NCBI RefSeq assembly: GCF_007830515.1
Contig: NZ_VLKT01000058.1
Location: 1 to 41,464, forward strand
Length of the DNA: 41,464 bases
Direction: 5' to 3'
Origin: Mesorhizobium tianshanense
GTDB lineage: Bacteria; Pseudomonadota; Alphaproteobacteria; Rhizobiales; Rhizobiaceae
In this document: piece after piece, positions 32,840 to 41,191 of the stretch
How positions within the stretch are numbered: the first letter of the stretch is position 1
Layout of the letters: every line of letters starts with the position of its first letter
Made by a program: the position numbers and the translations under genes
The notes under the pieces: model-generated
What the model was told of the DNA's origin: nothing
The model's database searches: none
The model's input: only the letters and a program-made list of their open reading frames with translations

Positions 32840-34312
32840 ATGACCGTCATGACGAAGCCAGACCACACGACTGCGCGTGCCACGGTCAGCGCGCCGGCGC
32901 TTTCGCCCGCCACCACCGCCAAGCCCGATCTGATCAGCGTCGAGCAGGCCAAGGCGATGGACGTGGCGCGCATGACCGACCTGTTCAAGGCGCATCTCAA
33001 CCCCGGTCAGCTGCATTTCATGAAGCTGCTCGGCTTCCACAAGATCAAGATCGAACGTGCCGAAGGCATGTTCTACATCGACCAGAGCGGCCGCAAGATC
33101 CTGGATTTCTTCGGCGGCTTTGGGTCGCTGGCCTTCGGGCACAATCATCCGCGCCTTCTCGAAGCGCGCAAAAAGTTCCAGGAGGAGAAGCGGCAGGAGA
33201 TCGCCATCGCCTTCATGTCGCAATATGCGGCGGCGCTGGCGCACAATCTCGCCAAATGCTCGCCCGGCGACCTCGACATGGTGTTTCTGGGCTCGTCCGG
33301 CTCGGAAGCGATGGAGGCGGCGGTGAAGCTTGCCGAGCGCGCCGCCGGTCCGAAGCGGCCGAAGGTCGTCTATGCCGAGAATTCCTTCCACGGCAAGACC
33401 AAGGGTGTGCTGGCCATCACCGACGGCTCGCTCTACCGCGCCGACTTCAAGGTGGCCGATAATGTCGTGCGCATCCCGTTCGCCGACATCGAAGCGGTCG
33501 AGCGCGCGTTCCGCTCCGACCCGGAGATCGGCGTCATCGTGCTCGAAACCATCCAGGGTGGCGGCGGCATCATCCAGGCGTCGGTCGAATACTGGCAGAA
33601 GCTGCGCGCGCTCTGCGACCAGTATGGCGTGCTGTGGGTGGCCGACGAAGTGCAGTGCGGCTATGGCCGCTCCGGCCGCTTCTATGCCTTCGAGCATTAC
33701 GGCGTCATTCCTGACGTGACGGCGCTGGCAAAGTCACTCGGCGGCGGCAAGGCGGCTGTCGGCGCGATGATCGCCCGGCGCTCGATCTACATGAAGGCCT
33801 ATGGCACGCCGAAGACGGCGATGATCCACGCCATGGCCACGTTCGGGGGCATGGGCGAAGCCTGCGTCACCTCGATCGAGGCGCTCAACGTGCTTTACGA
33901 CGAGGGGCTGATCGACAACGCCACTGTCACCGGTGACTACCTGCTGCAACGCCTGCAGGCGCTTAAGGAGAAATATCCCAAGATCATCAAGGACGTGCGC
34001 GGCAAGGGTCTTATGGTCGGGCTGGAATTCCACGACTTTTCGCAGACCCTGCCGATGGTGCTGCGGCCCGTGGTCAGCGTGCTCGACGAGAAGCTGAAGG
34101 GGTCGCTGTCGGGCTTCGTCGGTGCCTTGCTGCTGCGCGACTACGACGTGCTCGTCGCCTTCACCGAATACAACCGCAATGTCATTCGTCTCGAACCGCC
34201 GCTGATCTGCCAGCGCGAACATGTCAACCGTTTCGTCGAGGCGCTCGACAGCCTGCTGTCGCGCGGCATCGTGTCGATCGTGAAGGATTTCGTCAAAAGC
34301 CAGGTCCGATGA
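32840..34312 (+). CDS. Class III PLP aminotransferase
   Basis: A 490-residue fold-type I aminotransferase of class III. Features are FFGGFGSLAFGHNHP (the N-terminal substrate/cofactor region), FLGSSGSEAMEAAVKLA (phosphate cup), ADEVQCGYGRSGRF with the PLP-binding aspartate, and the catalytic lysine in LAKSLGGG. The first 40 residues are low-complexity and probably disordered. ATG 32840 has AGGAG ten bases upstream. Class III enzymes usually act on terminal amines or ketones, and a few act on sugars. Its place between an SDR and a GT-C-like protein suggests it adds an amino group to a sugar or lipid. HpnO-like hopanoid chemistry was considered but no other hopanoid gene is present. Confidence 0.87.
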   Translation: MTVMTKPDHTTARATVSAPALSPATTAKPDLISVEQAKAMDVARMTDLFKAHLNPGQLHFMKLLGFHKIKIERAEGMFYIDQSGRKILDFFGGFGSLAFGHNHPRLLEARKKFQEEKRQEIAIAFMSQYAAALAHNLAKCSPGDLDMVFLGSSGSEAMEAAVKLAERAAGPKRPKVVYAENSFHGKTKGVLAITDGSLYRADFKVADNVVRIPFADIEAVERAFRSDPEIGVIVLETIQGGGGIIQASVEYWQKLRALCDQYGVLWVADEVQCGYGRSGRFYAFEHYGVIPDVTALAKSLGGGKAAVGAMIARRSIYMKAYGTPKTAMIHAMATFGGMGEACVTSIEALNVLYDEGLIDNATVTGDYLLQRLQALKEKYPKIIKDVRGKGLMVGLEFHDFSQTLPMVLRPVVSVLDEKLKGSLSGFVGALLLRDYDVLVAFTEYNRNVIRLEPPLICQREHVNRFVEALDSLLSRGIVSIVKDFVKSQVR

Positions 34313-34352
34313 ATCCCAGATCCGCCGAGCCAAAGTCCGCCAAGCGAAAACC

Positions 34353-35588
34353 ATGCTGACCAGGCCTCCTGCTCCGACGAACCCGCTCGACCGGCTCACC
34401 GGGGCCGGCCTGGCATGGGGCGAGGGCACCTATGTGCGTCTTGCCGCGCCGATCGGGGCGGCGGCCTTTGCGCTCTACATCCTTTTGACCGCCGTGATGG
34501 CATGGTTCATGCCCGACGCCAATTGGGACATGCTGCCCTATCTCGCGGTCGCCGAGGAGGGCGCGTATCCCGATGTGCAGGCGCTGCACGACTATGCCTA
34601 TGGCACCGTCAAGGCCGGTGTGTCGGCTGATGAGTACAAGACGCTGACGGACGATGGCGGCGGCTTCCGCAGCCATATGGCGGGGAATGCCGCCGACTTC
34701 CATTCGCTGCTCGGCATGTACCGGATCAAGTTCCTCTACGCCGAGATCCTTTCGACGATGAGTTCCGTGATGTCGCCGGTCGAGGCGATGCGCGCGGTCT
34801 CTGTTTTATCTGTGCTGTTGTTCGGGGCGATCGCGCTGCTTTGGCTGCGGTCGGAAGGCGCTCTGGCGCTGGCGCCGGTCGTCGGCGCGGTGCTGATCAT
34901 GGCCGATTTCGGCGACGCGGCGCGGGCTGCGGCACCGGATCTGCTATGCTCGGCCCTGTTCCTCGGCGGGCTCTTTGCCTATGTGCGCGGTCGCGAAGTG
35001 GCGACGGCGATCCTGCTCTTCCTCGCCTTCATGGCGCGGCCCGACAACATTGTCTTCCTTGCCGTCTTCGCCGTGTTGCTGGTCGCCTTCCGGCAGAAGG
35101 CGTGGGGCGCGCTGGCCGGCTTTGCCGCCTCCCTGGCCGCCTATTTCGCCATTTCTCATTGGGCGCAGCATCCCGGCTGGTGGCCGCATCTGTGGTTTTC
35201 CAGCATCGAGCAGCACTACAATATGGACGGCTTCGATCCGCCGTTCTCGGCTGTCGCCTATCTCCGGGCCTTTGCCGTCTCCATGGCCCGCGCCGTCAGT
35301 CTGAACAGCTGGGTCGGCGTCTCGGTGCTGGCGCTGGCGGGGTGGTTTGCCTCAAGCCGCGCCGGCTTCAAGCTCGAGCGCCGCGCCGGCATCCTGTTTG
35401 CGGCGTTGGTGCTCGGCGCGCTGGTGAAGTTCACCGTCTTCCCGATCCACGACACCCGCATCTACTTTCCCAATCTGATCCCGCCGTTCCTGCTGCTCGC
35501 TGGCCCATTCATGGCGCTGTGGGCGTCAGCGAGCATTAAAGGGCGTCGCGCCGCAGCGTTGCACGTCGTTCCAGGCGATAAACCATAA
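34353..35588 (+). CDS. Polytopic membrane protein, possible GT-C-fold glycosyltransferase
   Basis: A 411-residue protein with a short cytoplasmic N-terminus, then about nine hydrophobic segments starting at residue 29 (IGAAAFALYILLTAVMAWF). The first extracytoplasmic loop begins with PDANWDMLPYLAVAEEG, where a conserved aspartate at this place is a hallmark of GT-C transferases that use polyprenyl-phospho-sugars. RPDN appears in a later loop. I do not recognise a named family. As last gene of the cluster it is a good candidate for the transferase that uses the lipid-linked sugar made upstream. Confidence 0.6.
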   Translation: MLTRPPAPTNPLDRLTGAGLAWGEGTYVRLAAPIGAAAFALYILLTAVMAWFMPDANWDMLPYLAVAEEGAYPDVQALHDYAYGTVKAGVSADEYKTLTDDGGGFRSHMAGNAADFHSLLGMYRIKFLYAEILSTMSSVMSPVEAMRAVSVLSVLLFGAIALLWLRSEGALALAPVVGAVLIMADFGDAARAAAPDLLCSALFLGGLFAYVRGREVATAILLFLAFMARPDNIVFLAVFAVLLVAFRQKAWGALAGFAASLAAYFAISHWAQHPGWWPHLWFSSIEQHYNMDGFDPPFSAVAYLRAFAVSMARAVSLNSWVGVSVLALAGWFASSRAGFKLERRAGILFAALVLGALVKFTVFPIHDTRIYFPNLIPPFLLLAGPFMALWASASIKGRRAAALHVVPGDKP

Positions 35589-35603
35589 GCTCCGTCCCAA
35601 CTG

Positions 35604-35696
35604 GCACGCGTCATTTTGCGTGCAAGGACGCTGTAGAACTTTTCTCCGCGGATGATCCCCAGCGAAAATCGGTTCCGATTTTTCAGGGTCGTGCGC
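35604..35696. repeat. Composite palindromic repeat, copy C
   Basis: The first dyad is GCACGC/GCGTGC at 35604-35623, followed by AAGGACGCTGTAG. The second runs from GATGATCCCC through GAAAATCGGTTCCGATTTT to GGTCGTGCG (35651-35695). The order and spacing match copy A at 19062, although the sequence is more diverged. It fills much of the gap between the GT-C-like gene and the third FAD/GcvT gene. Confidence 0.65.
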
Positions 35697-35818
35697 CGGG
35701 GTCGCGGCGCACCTGCAGCGTGTCGCAAACAGGCGGTAGCGCGATGGCCGTCGCCTGCATATTGTGCGCCGGTCAAGCGGGCGCCGGCGCCCGCAACAGC
35801 ACTTTTGGAGTCGCGGGC

Positions 35819-38380
35819 ATGGCAGGGTTTCCGGAAAAGGCGAAGGTCGTCATCGTCGGGCTGGGCGGCATTGTCGGCGCGTCGGTCGCCCATCACCTGA
35901 TCGAGCGCGGATGGGACGATATCGTCGGCATCGACAAATCAGGCATCCCGACCGATATTGGCTCGACAGCGCACGCCTCTGACTTCTGCTACACGACCAG
36001 CCATGATTTCCTGTCCTGCTGGACGACGCTCTACTCCATCGATTTCTATGAGAAGATGGGCCATTATGCGCGCATCGGCGGCCTCGAAATCGCCCGCGTC
36101 GGCGACGACGATCGCATGGAGGAGATCAAGCGCAAGATCGCCTCGGCAAAGGCCTTCGGCACGCGTGCGCGCCTGATCGATCCTGCCGAGATCAAGCAGA
36201 AGTTCCCGCTGATCGAAGAGCAGATGGTGCAGGGCGGGTTGTGGGATCCCGATGCCGGTCTCGTCATCCCGCGCTCGCAGACGGTCGCCGGCACGCTGGT
36301 CGACCAGGCAGAAGCCGCCGGCAAGCTCAGGGCCTTTGCGAATACGCCGGCCAAGTCGCTTATCGTCGAGAACGGACGCATCAAGGGCGTGGTGACCGAC
36401 CGCGGCACCATCGAAGCCGACTACGTGATTGTTTGCGCGGGTATCTGGGGCCGGTTGATCGCGGAAATGGTGGGCGAGGACCTGCCGGTTATGCCGATCG
36501 ACCACCCGCTCACCTTCTTCGGGCCGTATACCGAGTTCGCCGGCACCGGCAAGGAGATCGGCTGGCCGCTGCTGCGTGACCAGGGCAATTCGGCCTACAT
36601 GCGCGACACTGGCGATCCCAAGACCGCCGAAGGCGGGCAGATCGAGTGGGGCTATTACGAAGAGACCAATCCGCGCCTTTGCCATCCGCGCGACCTTCTG
36701 GAGAAGAACCAGGCCCGTCTTTCGCCGTCGCAGCGCGACCTCGACATGGAACAGATCCTGGCGCCGCTCGAGCGCGCCATGGAACTGACGCCGATCCTGG
36801 GCGAACTGGGCTACAATGAGAGCCATTCCTTCAACGGGCTTCTGCAGGTGACGGCAGACGGCGGCCCCTCGATGGGCGAGAGCCAGAAGGTGCGGGGCCT
36901 CTGGTATGCCGTCGCGATCTGGGTCAAGGATGGTCCTGGCATGGGCAAGCTCATCGCCGACTGGATGACGGACGGCCGCACGTCGATCGACCACCACGCC
37001 ATCGACTACTCGCGCTTCTATCCGCACCAGACGCAAGAGCAGTTCATCTGGGACCGCTGCACCGAAACGGCGATGAAGGTCTACAATCCGGCGGTCCATC
37101 CGCGCGAGCCCTTCTCAAAAGGCCGCAATGTGCGCCGCTCGCCGTTCTGGGAGCGCGAGAAGGAACTCGGCGGTTATTTCATGGAACTGGGCGGCTGGGA
37201 GCGCGCGCATGGCTATGCCGCCAACGAGCACCTGCTCGAGAAATACGGCAACCGGGTGCCTGTGCGCGAAAACGAGTGGGACAACCGCCATTTCTGGCGC
37301 GTCTCCAATGCCGAGCATCTCGCCATGAGCGAGGATTGCGGCATCGTGAACCTGTCACATTTCGCGATGTACGAGGTGGAAGGCCCGGATCATGTCGCGC
37401 TGATGGAATGGCTGTGCGCGGCCAAGATCGGCGGCGATACCAACATCGGCAAAGGCATTTATACCCACTTCCTCGACGACGAGGGCATGGTGCGCGCCGA
37501 CCTGACCGTGATCCGCATGGCCGACCGCTGCCGCGTCATCGACGGCGCCGATGCCGGCCCGCGCGACTTCCAATACATGCGCAGGACGGCACAAGATAAA
37601 GGGTTCGATGCCACTGTCACGGATGTAACCGAAAAATACGTGACCATCGGCATCTGGGGTCCGAACGCGCGAGCGACCTTGCAGAAGGTCGTTGAGAACC
37701 CGGACGGGCTGACGCCAGAGAATTTTCCGTTCGCTGCGATCAAGCCTGTCAGGATAGCCGGAAAGGACGTGACCGCTTTCCGCATCTCCTATGTCGGCGA
37801 GCAGGGCTGGGAACTGCATATGCGATACGAAGACGGCCTGGTCGTCTGGGACGCGTTGCGTTCGACCGGCGTTATGGCTTTTGGCGTCGAGACCTATGCC
37901 AACAGCCGCCGCATGGAGAAGAGCCTGCGCCTGCAGAACGCCGATCTCCTGACCGAGTACAATCTGCTGGAGGCCGACCTTGCCCGACCGAAGGTCAAGG
38001 AGGCTGATTTCAGCGGCAAGGCAAAGCATGTGGAATATCGCGCCCGCGCGCATCAGCCGGCCATGCTCTGCACGCTCGTGATGACCAACAATGTCGATTC
38101 GAGGGGCGTTTCCCGCTATCCGGTCGGCACGATGCCGGTGATGGATCCGGGAACGGGCGAAACGCTGGTCGACGAACTCGGCCGTCGGTCCTTCACGACC
38201 TCGGTCGCCTACGGCCCGACCATCGGCAAGAACATCGCGCTGGCCTACTTGCCTTGGGCGTATTGCCAGGAGGGCCGAAGGCTGACTGTCGAGTATTTCG
38301 GCGAGACGTACCCGGTCGAAGTGGCCGCTGTCGGCTACAGGCCGCTCTACGACCCGGAGAACCTCAATCCGCGCAGCTGA
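35819..38380 (+). CDS. FAD-dependent oxidoreductase/GcvT fusion enzyme (paralogue 3)
   Basis: An 853-residue protein of the same architecture as those at 11269 and 15802. The FAD fold is VVIVGLGGIVGASVAHHLIE (10-29). At the covalent-FAD position the sequence is DIGSTAHASDFCYTT with H52, instead of the TSG(S/T)TWHAAG of the others. The GcvT module starts near residue 480 (MSEDCGIVNLSHFAMYEVEG) and includes GEQGWELHMRYEDG. ATG 35819 is favoured by GGAG at 35808-35811; longer frames lack a good site. The substrate is probably another N-methyl amine. It is monocistronic, with a small GC hairpin near 38457-38466 before the next gene. Confidence 0.85.
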   Translation: MAGFPEKAKVVIVGLGGIVGASVAHHLIERGWDDIVGIDKSGIPTDIGSTAHASDFCYTTSHDFLSCWTTLYSIDFYEKMGHYARIGGLEIARVGDDDRMEEIKRKIASAKAFGTRARLIDPAEIKQKFPLIEEQMVQGGLWDPDAGLVIPRSQTVAGTLVDQAEAAGKLRAFANTPAKSLIVENGRIKGVVTDRGTIEADYVIVCAGIWGRLIAEMVGEDLPVMPIDHPLTFFGPYTEFAGTGKEIGWPLLRDQGNSAYMRDTGDPKTAEGGQIEWGYYEETNPRLCHPRDLLEKNQARLSPSQRDLDMEQILAPLERAMELTPILGELGYNESHSFNGLLQVTADGGPSMGESQKVRGLWYAVAIWVKDGPGMGKLIADWMTDGRTSIDHHAIDYSRFYPHQTQEQFIWDRCTETAMKVYNPAVHPREPFSKGRNVRRSPFWEREKELGGYFMELGGWERAHGYAANEHLLEKYGNRVPVRENEWDNRHFWRVSNAEHLAMSEDCGIVNLSHFAMYEVEGPDHVALMEWLCAAKIGGDTNIGKGIYTHFLDDEGMVRADLTVIRMADRCRVIDGADAGPRDFQYMRRTAQDKGFDATVTDVTEKYVTIGIWGPNARATLQKVVENPDGLTPENFPFAAIKPVRIAGKDVTAFRISYVGEQGWELHMRYEDGLVVWDALRSTGVMAFGVETYANSRRMEKSLRLQNADLLTEYNLLEADLARPKVKEADFSGKAKHVEYRARAHQPAMLCTLVMTNNVDSRGVSRYPVGTMPVMDPGTGETLVDELGRRSFTTSVAYGPTIGKNIALAYLPWAYCQEGRRLTVEYFGETYPVEVAAVGYRPLYDPENLNPRS

Positions 38381-38509
38381 ACGTTGATTGCTTGCCGATC
38401 CTCCCACAACGGAGGGTAAGGGGCGGACTCGCAAAAATGTGACGCAACGGCCTGGTCCGGCGCCGGGCTTTTCGCTTTGTGGAACAACAATTCTCGCTTA
38501 GCTTGCGGC

Positions 38510-39358
38510 ATGTCTGCTTTTGCCCGCGCAAGACATCTCCTCCCAGGCGCCGCCGTGCTGGTGCCGATGCTCGTGCCGGCGCCGGAATCCCTGGCTGCCG
38601 AGCCGGTCGATATCGAACTGGTGCTGGCGGTCGACGTTTCGCTCTCGATGTCGCCGGCCGAACTCGAAATCCAGCGTCAAGGCTATGTGGCGGCACTGAC
38701 GCACGACACGGTGCTGCAGGCCATCGCCGACGGGGCCTATGGCAAGATCGCCGTCACTTACGTCGAATGGGCCGGCACGACCTGGCAGCGTGTCATCGTG
38801 CCGTGGACGGTGATCGCCAATCGTGCCGACGCCGAGCGGGTGGTCGAACGGCTCTCCGCCCATGCGCCCAATAGCGCCCGGCGCACCTCGATTTCCGGTG
38901 CCTTGGGATTCGGCAGCGATCTTTTCGCCGAAAGCGGATTCCAGGGCGTGAAGCGCGTCATCGACATTTCAGGCGATGGCCCCAACAATCAAGGTGCTCC
39001 TGTCGACATCACCCGTGACAGGCTGGTCAAGCAAGGCATTACCATCAATGGCCTGCCGCTGATGACCCGAAGCGGCTTCACCAGTGTCTACGACGTCAAT
39101 TATCTCGACCGCTACTACACCGACTGCGTCATCGGTGGGCCCGGCGCGTTCATGATCCCGGTCAATGAGTGGACACAGTTTCCCGAAGCGATCCGGCGCA
39201 AGCTGGTGCTCGAGCTTGCCGGGCCTGCCTCGCCGCAATGGGCGGCGGACGAAGCGGCGCATCCGCCGGTGGTGCTGGCACAAGACAAGCCGGCCACCGA
39301 CTGCCAGGTCGGTGAGAAAATGTGGCGCGACCGGAGCTGGATGTACGACAGCCGCTAG
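38510..39358 (+). CDS. Exported DUF1194/VWA-like protein
   Basis: A 282-residue protein with a signal peptide of about 30 residues (LLPGAAVLVPMLVPAPESLAA). The mature domain begins with IELVLAVDVSLSMS, a MIDAS-type DxSxS metal site, and continues with SGALGFGSDLF and VIDISGDGPNNQG, as in von Willebrand A domains of the DUF1194 family common in rhizobia. It probably acts in the periplasm in metal-dependent protein contacts; the function is unknown. ATG 38510 is chosen over an in-frame TTG at 38477 because it gives a normal signal peptide. A palindromic repeat begins at its stop codon. Confidence 0.85.
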   Translation: MSAFARARHLLPGAAVLVPMLVPAPESLAAEPVDIELVLAVDVSLSMSPAELEIQRQGYVAALTHDTVLQAIADGAYGKIAVTYVEWAGTTWQRVIVPWTVIANRADAERVVERLSAHAPNSARRTSISGALGFGSDLFAESGFQGVKRVIDISGDGPNNQGAPVDITRDRLVKQGITINGLPLMTRSGFTSVYDVNYLDRYYTDCVIGGPGAFMIPVNEWTQFPEAIRRKLVLELAGPASPQWAADEAAHPPVVLAQDKPATDCQVGEKMWRDRSWMYDSR

Positions 39359-39455
39359 AGCGGCGGACTTTCCAATCGAAGCGTACCGCCGCTCTATCTT
39401 CTTGTTTGAGCATTGGATTTCCCAAAACCGGTACCCACTTTTGGGTCCGATGCTC
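39356..39455. repeat. Composite palindromic repeat, copy D (also a likely terminator)
   Basis: The first dyad has perfect 11-bp arms TAGAGCGGCGG (39356-39366) and CCGCCGCTCTA (39386-39396), starting on the stop codon itself and followed by TCTTCTTGTTT. The second dyad runs from GAGCAT (39408) through CCCAAAACCGGTACC to ATGCTC (39455). The order matches copies A and C. It sits between convergent genes. Confidence 0.75.
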
Positions 39456-39504
39456 TAGATTTCGGGTACTCCGCGCCAGAGGCTATGCATCCGAGGTGCC
39501 GCCT

Positions 39505-40506
39505 TTACGCGACCAGCAACTGCTTGCGGTCGACGCGCTCCTGCTGCGGCGAGCGCGCATAGAGTTCGCGGTAGCATTTGGAAAAATGCGAGGCGGAGAC
39601 GAAGCCGCAGGCGACCGCTACCTCGACCACCGGCAGTGACGACTGGATCAGCAGGTGCCGGGCCCGGTCGAGCCGGATTTCCAGATAGTAGCGGGCAGGG
39701 GATCGGCCCATCTCGGTGCGGAACAGGCGCTCGATCTGGCGGCGCGACAGGTCGACGTGATCGGCGATCTCGATCAGCGACAGCGGCTCGGAAAGGTTTG
39801 CTTCCATCAATTCGATGATGGTCAGCACCTTCGAGTTCTGCACGCCAAGGCGCGCGCGCAGCGGCAGGCGCTGGCGATCGGTCGGGCTGCGCACGCGGTC
39901 GGTCAGCACCTGCTCGCACACTCGGTTGACGAGGCTCTCGTCGAAGTCGTCGCCGATCAGCTTCAGCATCATGTCGAGCGCCGCGGTGCCGCCGGCGCAG
40001 GTGTAGATGTTCTGGTCGATCTCGAAGAGGTCGGCGAAGACATTGGCCTTCGGGAACGCCTCGGAAAAGCCCGGCAGGTTCTCCCAGTGAATGGCGCAGC
40101 GCTTGTTGGACAATAGGCCGGCGGCGGCCAGTATATGTGCGCCAGTGCACAGGCCGCCGACGGCGACGCCGCGATTGTATTCCTCGCGCAGCCAGGCGAA
40201 GGCCGATTTGTTCTGGTAGCGCTCGACGTTGATGCCGCTGCAGACGACCGCCATGTTCGGCCGTTCGGGGCCGGACATCTTCTTGCGTTCGTCCTCCAGC
40301 GAGGTGTTGACGGCGCATTCGACGCCGTTCGAGGCGCGCACCGGCTTGCCGTCGATGCTGGCGAGCCGCCAACGGTAGGCCTCGTAGCCGAGCATCCGGT
40401 TGGCCGAGCGCAACGGATCGAGCGCCGTTGCAAAAGCGATCATGGTGAAATCGGGGACCAGGAAGAATACAAACGATCGCCTGATCGGATGATTTACGAC
40501 GTTCAC
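39505..40506 (-). CDS. GlxA-family AraC-type transcriptional regulator (GbdR-like)
   Basis: A 333-residue regulator with an N-terminal DJ-1/PfpI-like domain (RSFVFFLVPDFTMIAFATALDP, GLCTGAHILAAAGLL) and a C-terminal pair of AraC helix-turn-helix motifs (PLSLIEIADHVDLSRRQIERLF and VVEVAVACGFVSASHFSKCY). Relatives include GbdR, which activates glycine betaine, dimethylglycine and sarcosine catabolism in Pseudomonas. That fits the content of this window, although the target genes here are inferred. The start is taken as GTG 40506 with GAGGG seven bases upstream; a TTG at 40527 is an alternative. Three palindromes lie directly upstream. Confidence 0.88.
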   Translation of the reverse strand: MNVVNHPIRRSFVFFLVPDFTMIAFATALDPLRSANRMLGYEAYRWRLASIDGKPVRASNGVECAVNTSLEDERKKMSGPERPNMAVVCSGINVERYQNKSAFAWLREEYNRGVAVGGLCTGAHILAAAGLLSNKRCAIHWENLPGFSEAFPKANVFADLFEIDQNIYTCAGGTAALDMMLKLIGDDFDESLVNRVCEQVLTDRVRSPTDRQRLPLRARLGVQNSKVLTIIELMEANLSEPLSLIEIADHVDLSRRQIERLFRTEMGRSPARYYLEIRLDRARHLLIQSSLPVVEVAVACGFVSASHFSKCYRELYARSPQQERVDRKQLLVA

Positions 40507-40539
40507 AGGGAGACCCTCACGCTGCAATGGCGCGAACAG

Positions 40540-40634
40540 GATGTCGCGATCAGCATAGCGACATCAGGAAAAACCTTTCCTGTCAATTGGCTAGATGGCA
40601 ACGGAAAGACTTTATTTGCGACACGGGTCGCAAA
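40540..40634. promoter_or_regulatory. Three stacked palindromes upstream of the GlxA-type regulator
   Basis: All three are perfect dyads: GATGTCGC/GCGACATC (40540-40547 and 40558-40565), CAGGAAA-AACC-TTTCCTG (40565-40582), and TTTGCGAC-ACGG-GTCGCAAA (40615-40634). The first and third share GTCGC half-sites. They lie 34-128 bases upstream of the start at 40506, where operators are expected. The rest of the gap to 40713 shows no gene. Confidence 0.65.
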
Positions 40635-40713
40635 TGGGCAATCGTTATACGGTGACGGACCCAACATGCTGCCGGATTGAGCAAAACATGCCGCATGTGG
40701 TTGGTGCACGACA

Positions 40714-40748
40714 AAAGCGCCGCCTCGGCAAGACCGAAGCGGCGCTTT
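40714..40748 (-). terminator. Intrinsic terminator of the small gene
   Basis: Read on the minus strand, AAAGCGCCGCTTCGG pairs with CCGAGGCGGCGCTTT (one mismatch) around TCTTG, then TTTTG. It lies about 50 bases after the stop codon of the 44-codon gene. Confidence 0.7.
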
Positions 40749-40797
40749 GATCAACTACGAAGCGGCCACAGGGAGCGCCGCTTGCGAGCTTGTCAGA

Positions 40798-40932
40798 TCA
40801 GGCGACGAAGCCGAGACGCGCGGCGGCCACTGCGCCGGTCTGGCCCGGCATAGTGTTGGCAAGGCGCTGGCGCTCGAGCGCGGTCGTCAGGTTCATTTCA
40901 CGGCGAGCGAAAAGGCGGGCAAAGAGCTTCAC
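40798..40932 (-). CDS. Small basic protein, 44 residues
   Basis: A short open frame starting at GTG 40932 with GGAG seven bases upstream and ending at TGA 40798-40800. The product begins MKLFARLFARREMNLTTALE and ends AAARLGFVA. It is rich in Arg, Leu and Ala, amphipathic at the N-terminus, and has no cysteine or signal peptide. A CTATAT-type -10 match lies at 41007-41012 and a terminator follows at 40714-40748, so the locus has the parts of an independent gene. I do not recognise the family. The 259-bp gap upstream also holds a dyad TTGGGC/GCCCAA at 41085-41101. Confidence 0.55.
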   Translation of the reverse strand: MKLFARLFARREMNLTTALERQRLANTMPGQTGAVAAARLGFVA

Positions 40933-41191
40933 GATCAATCTCCATTCGGTTGCTCAGACGGGTCGCCTTCGCTTGATGGAGTGGGGCAGCTCGTTGGCTG
41001 GCGTTGATATAGGCTTACGTGAGGGGAAACTAAATCGCAAAAGCGAAGCACTTGATAGGAAAAGCGACACGGAATGCAACAAATTTGGGCACTCTGCCCA
41101 AGGTTTGCGATTATTTACAAGGCGTTAGTTCGAAATGTCGTAACCGGGGCAAAAGCGGCGGCGTTTGGGCGCGTCGATCTGCTGTTGGGGT

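Noticed and set aside
32840..34312. Hopanoid aminotransferase HpnO
   Set aside because: The class III fold is compatible, but no squalene-hopene cyclase, HpnH or HpnG gene is in the window. The neighbours point to lipid-linked sugar chemistry.
40503..40754. An 83-codon minus-strand frame upstream of the GlxA-type gene
   Set aside because: It spans the operator palindromes and the terminator of the small gene, has no ribosome site, and its product shows no family features.
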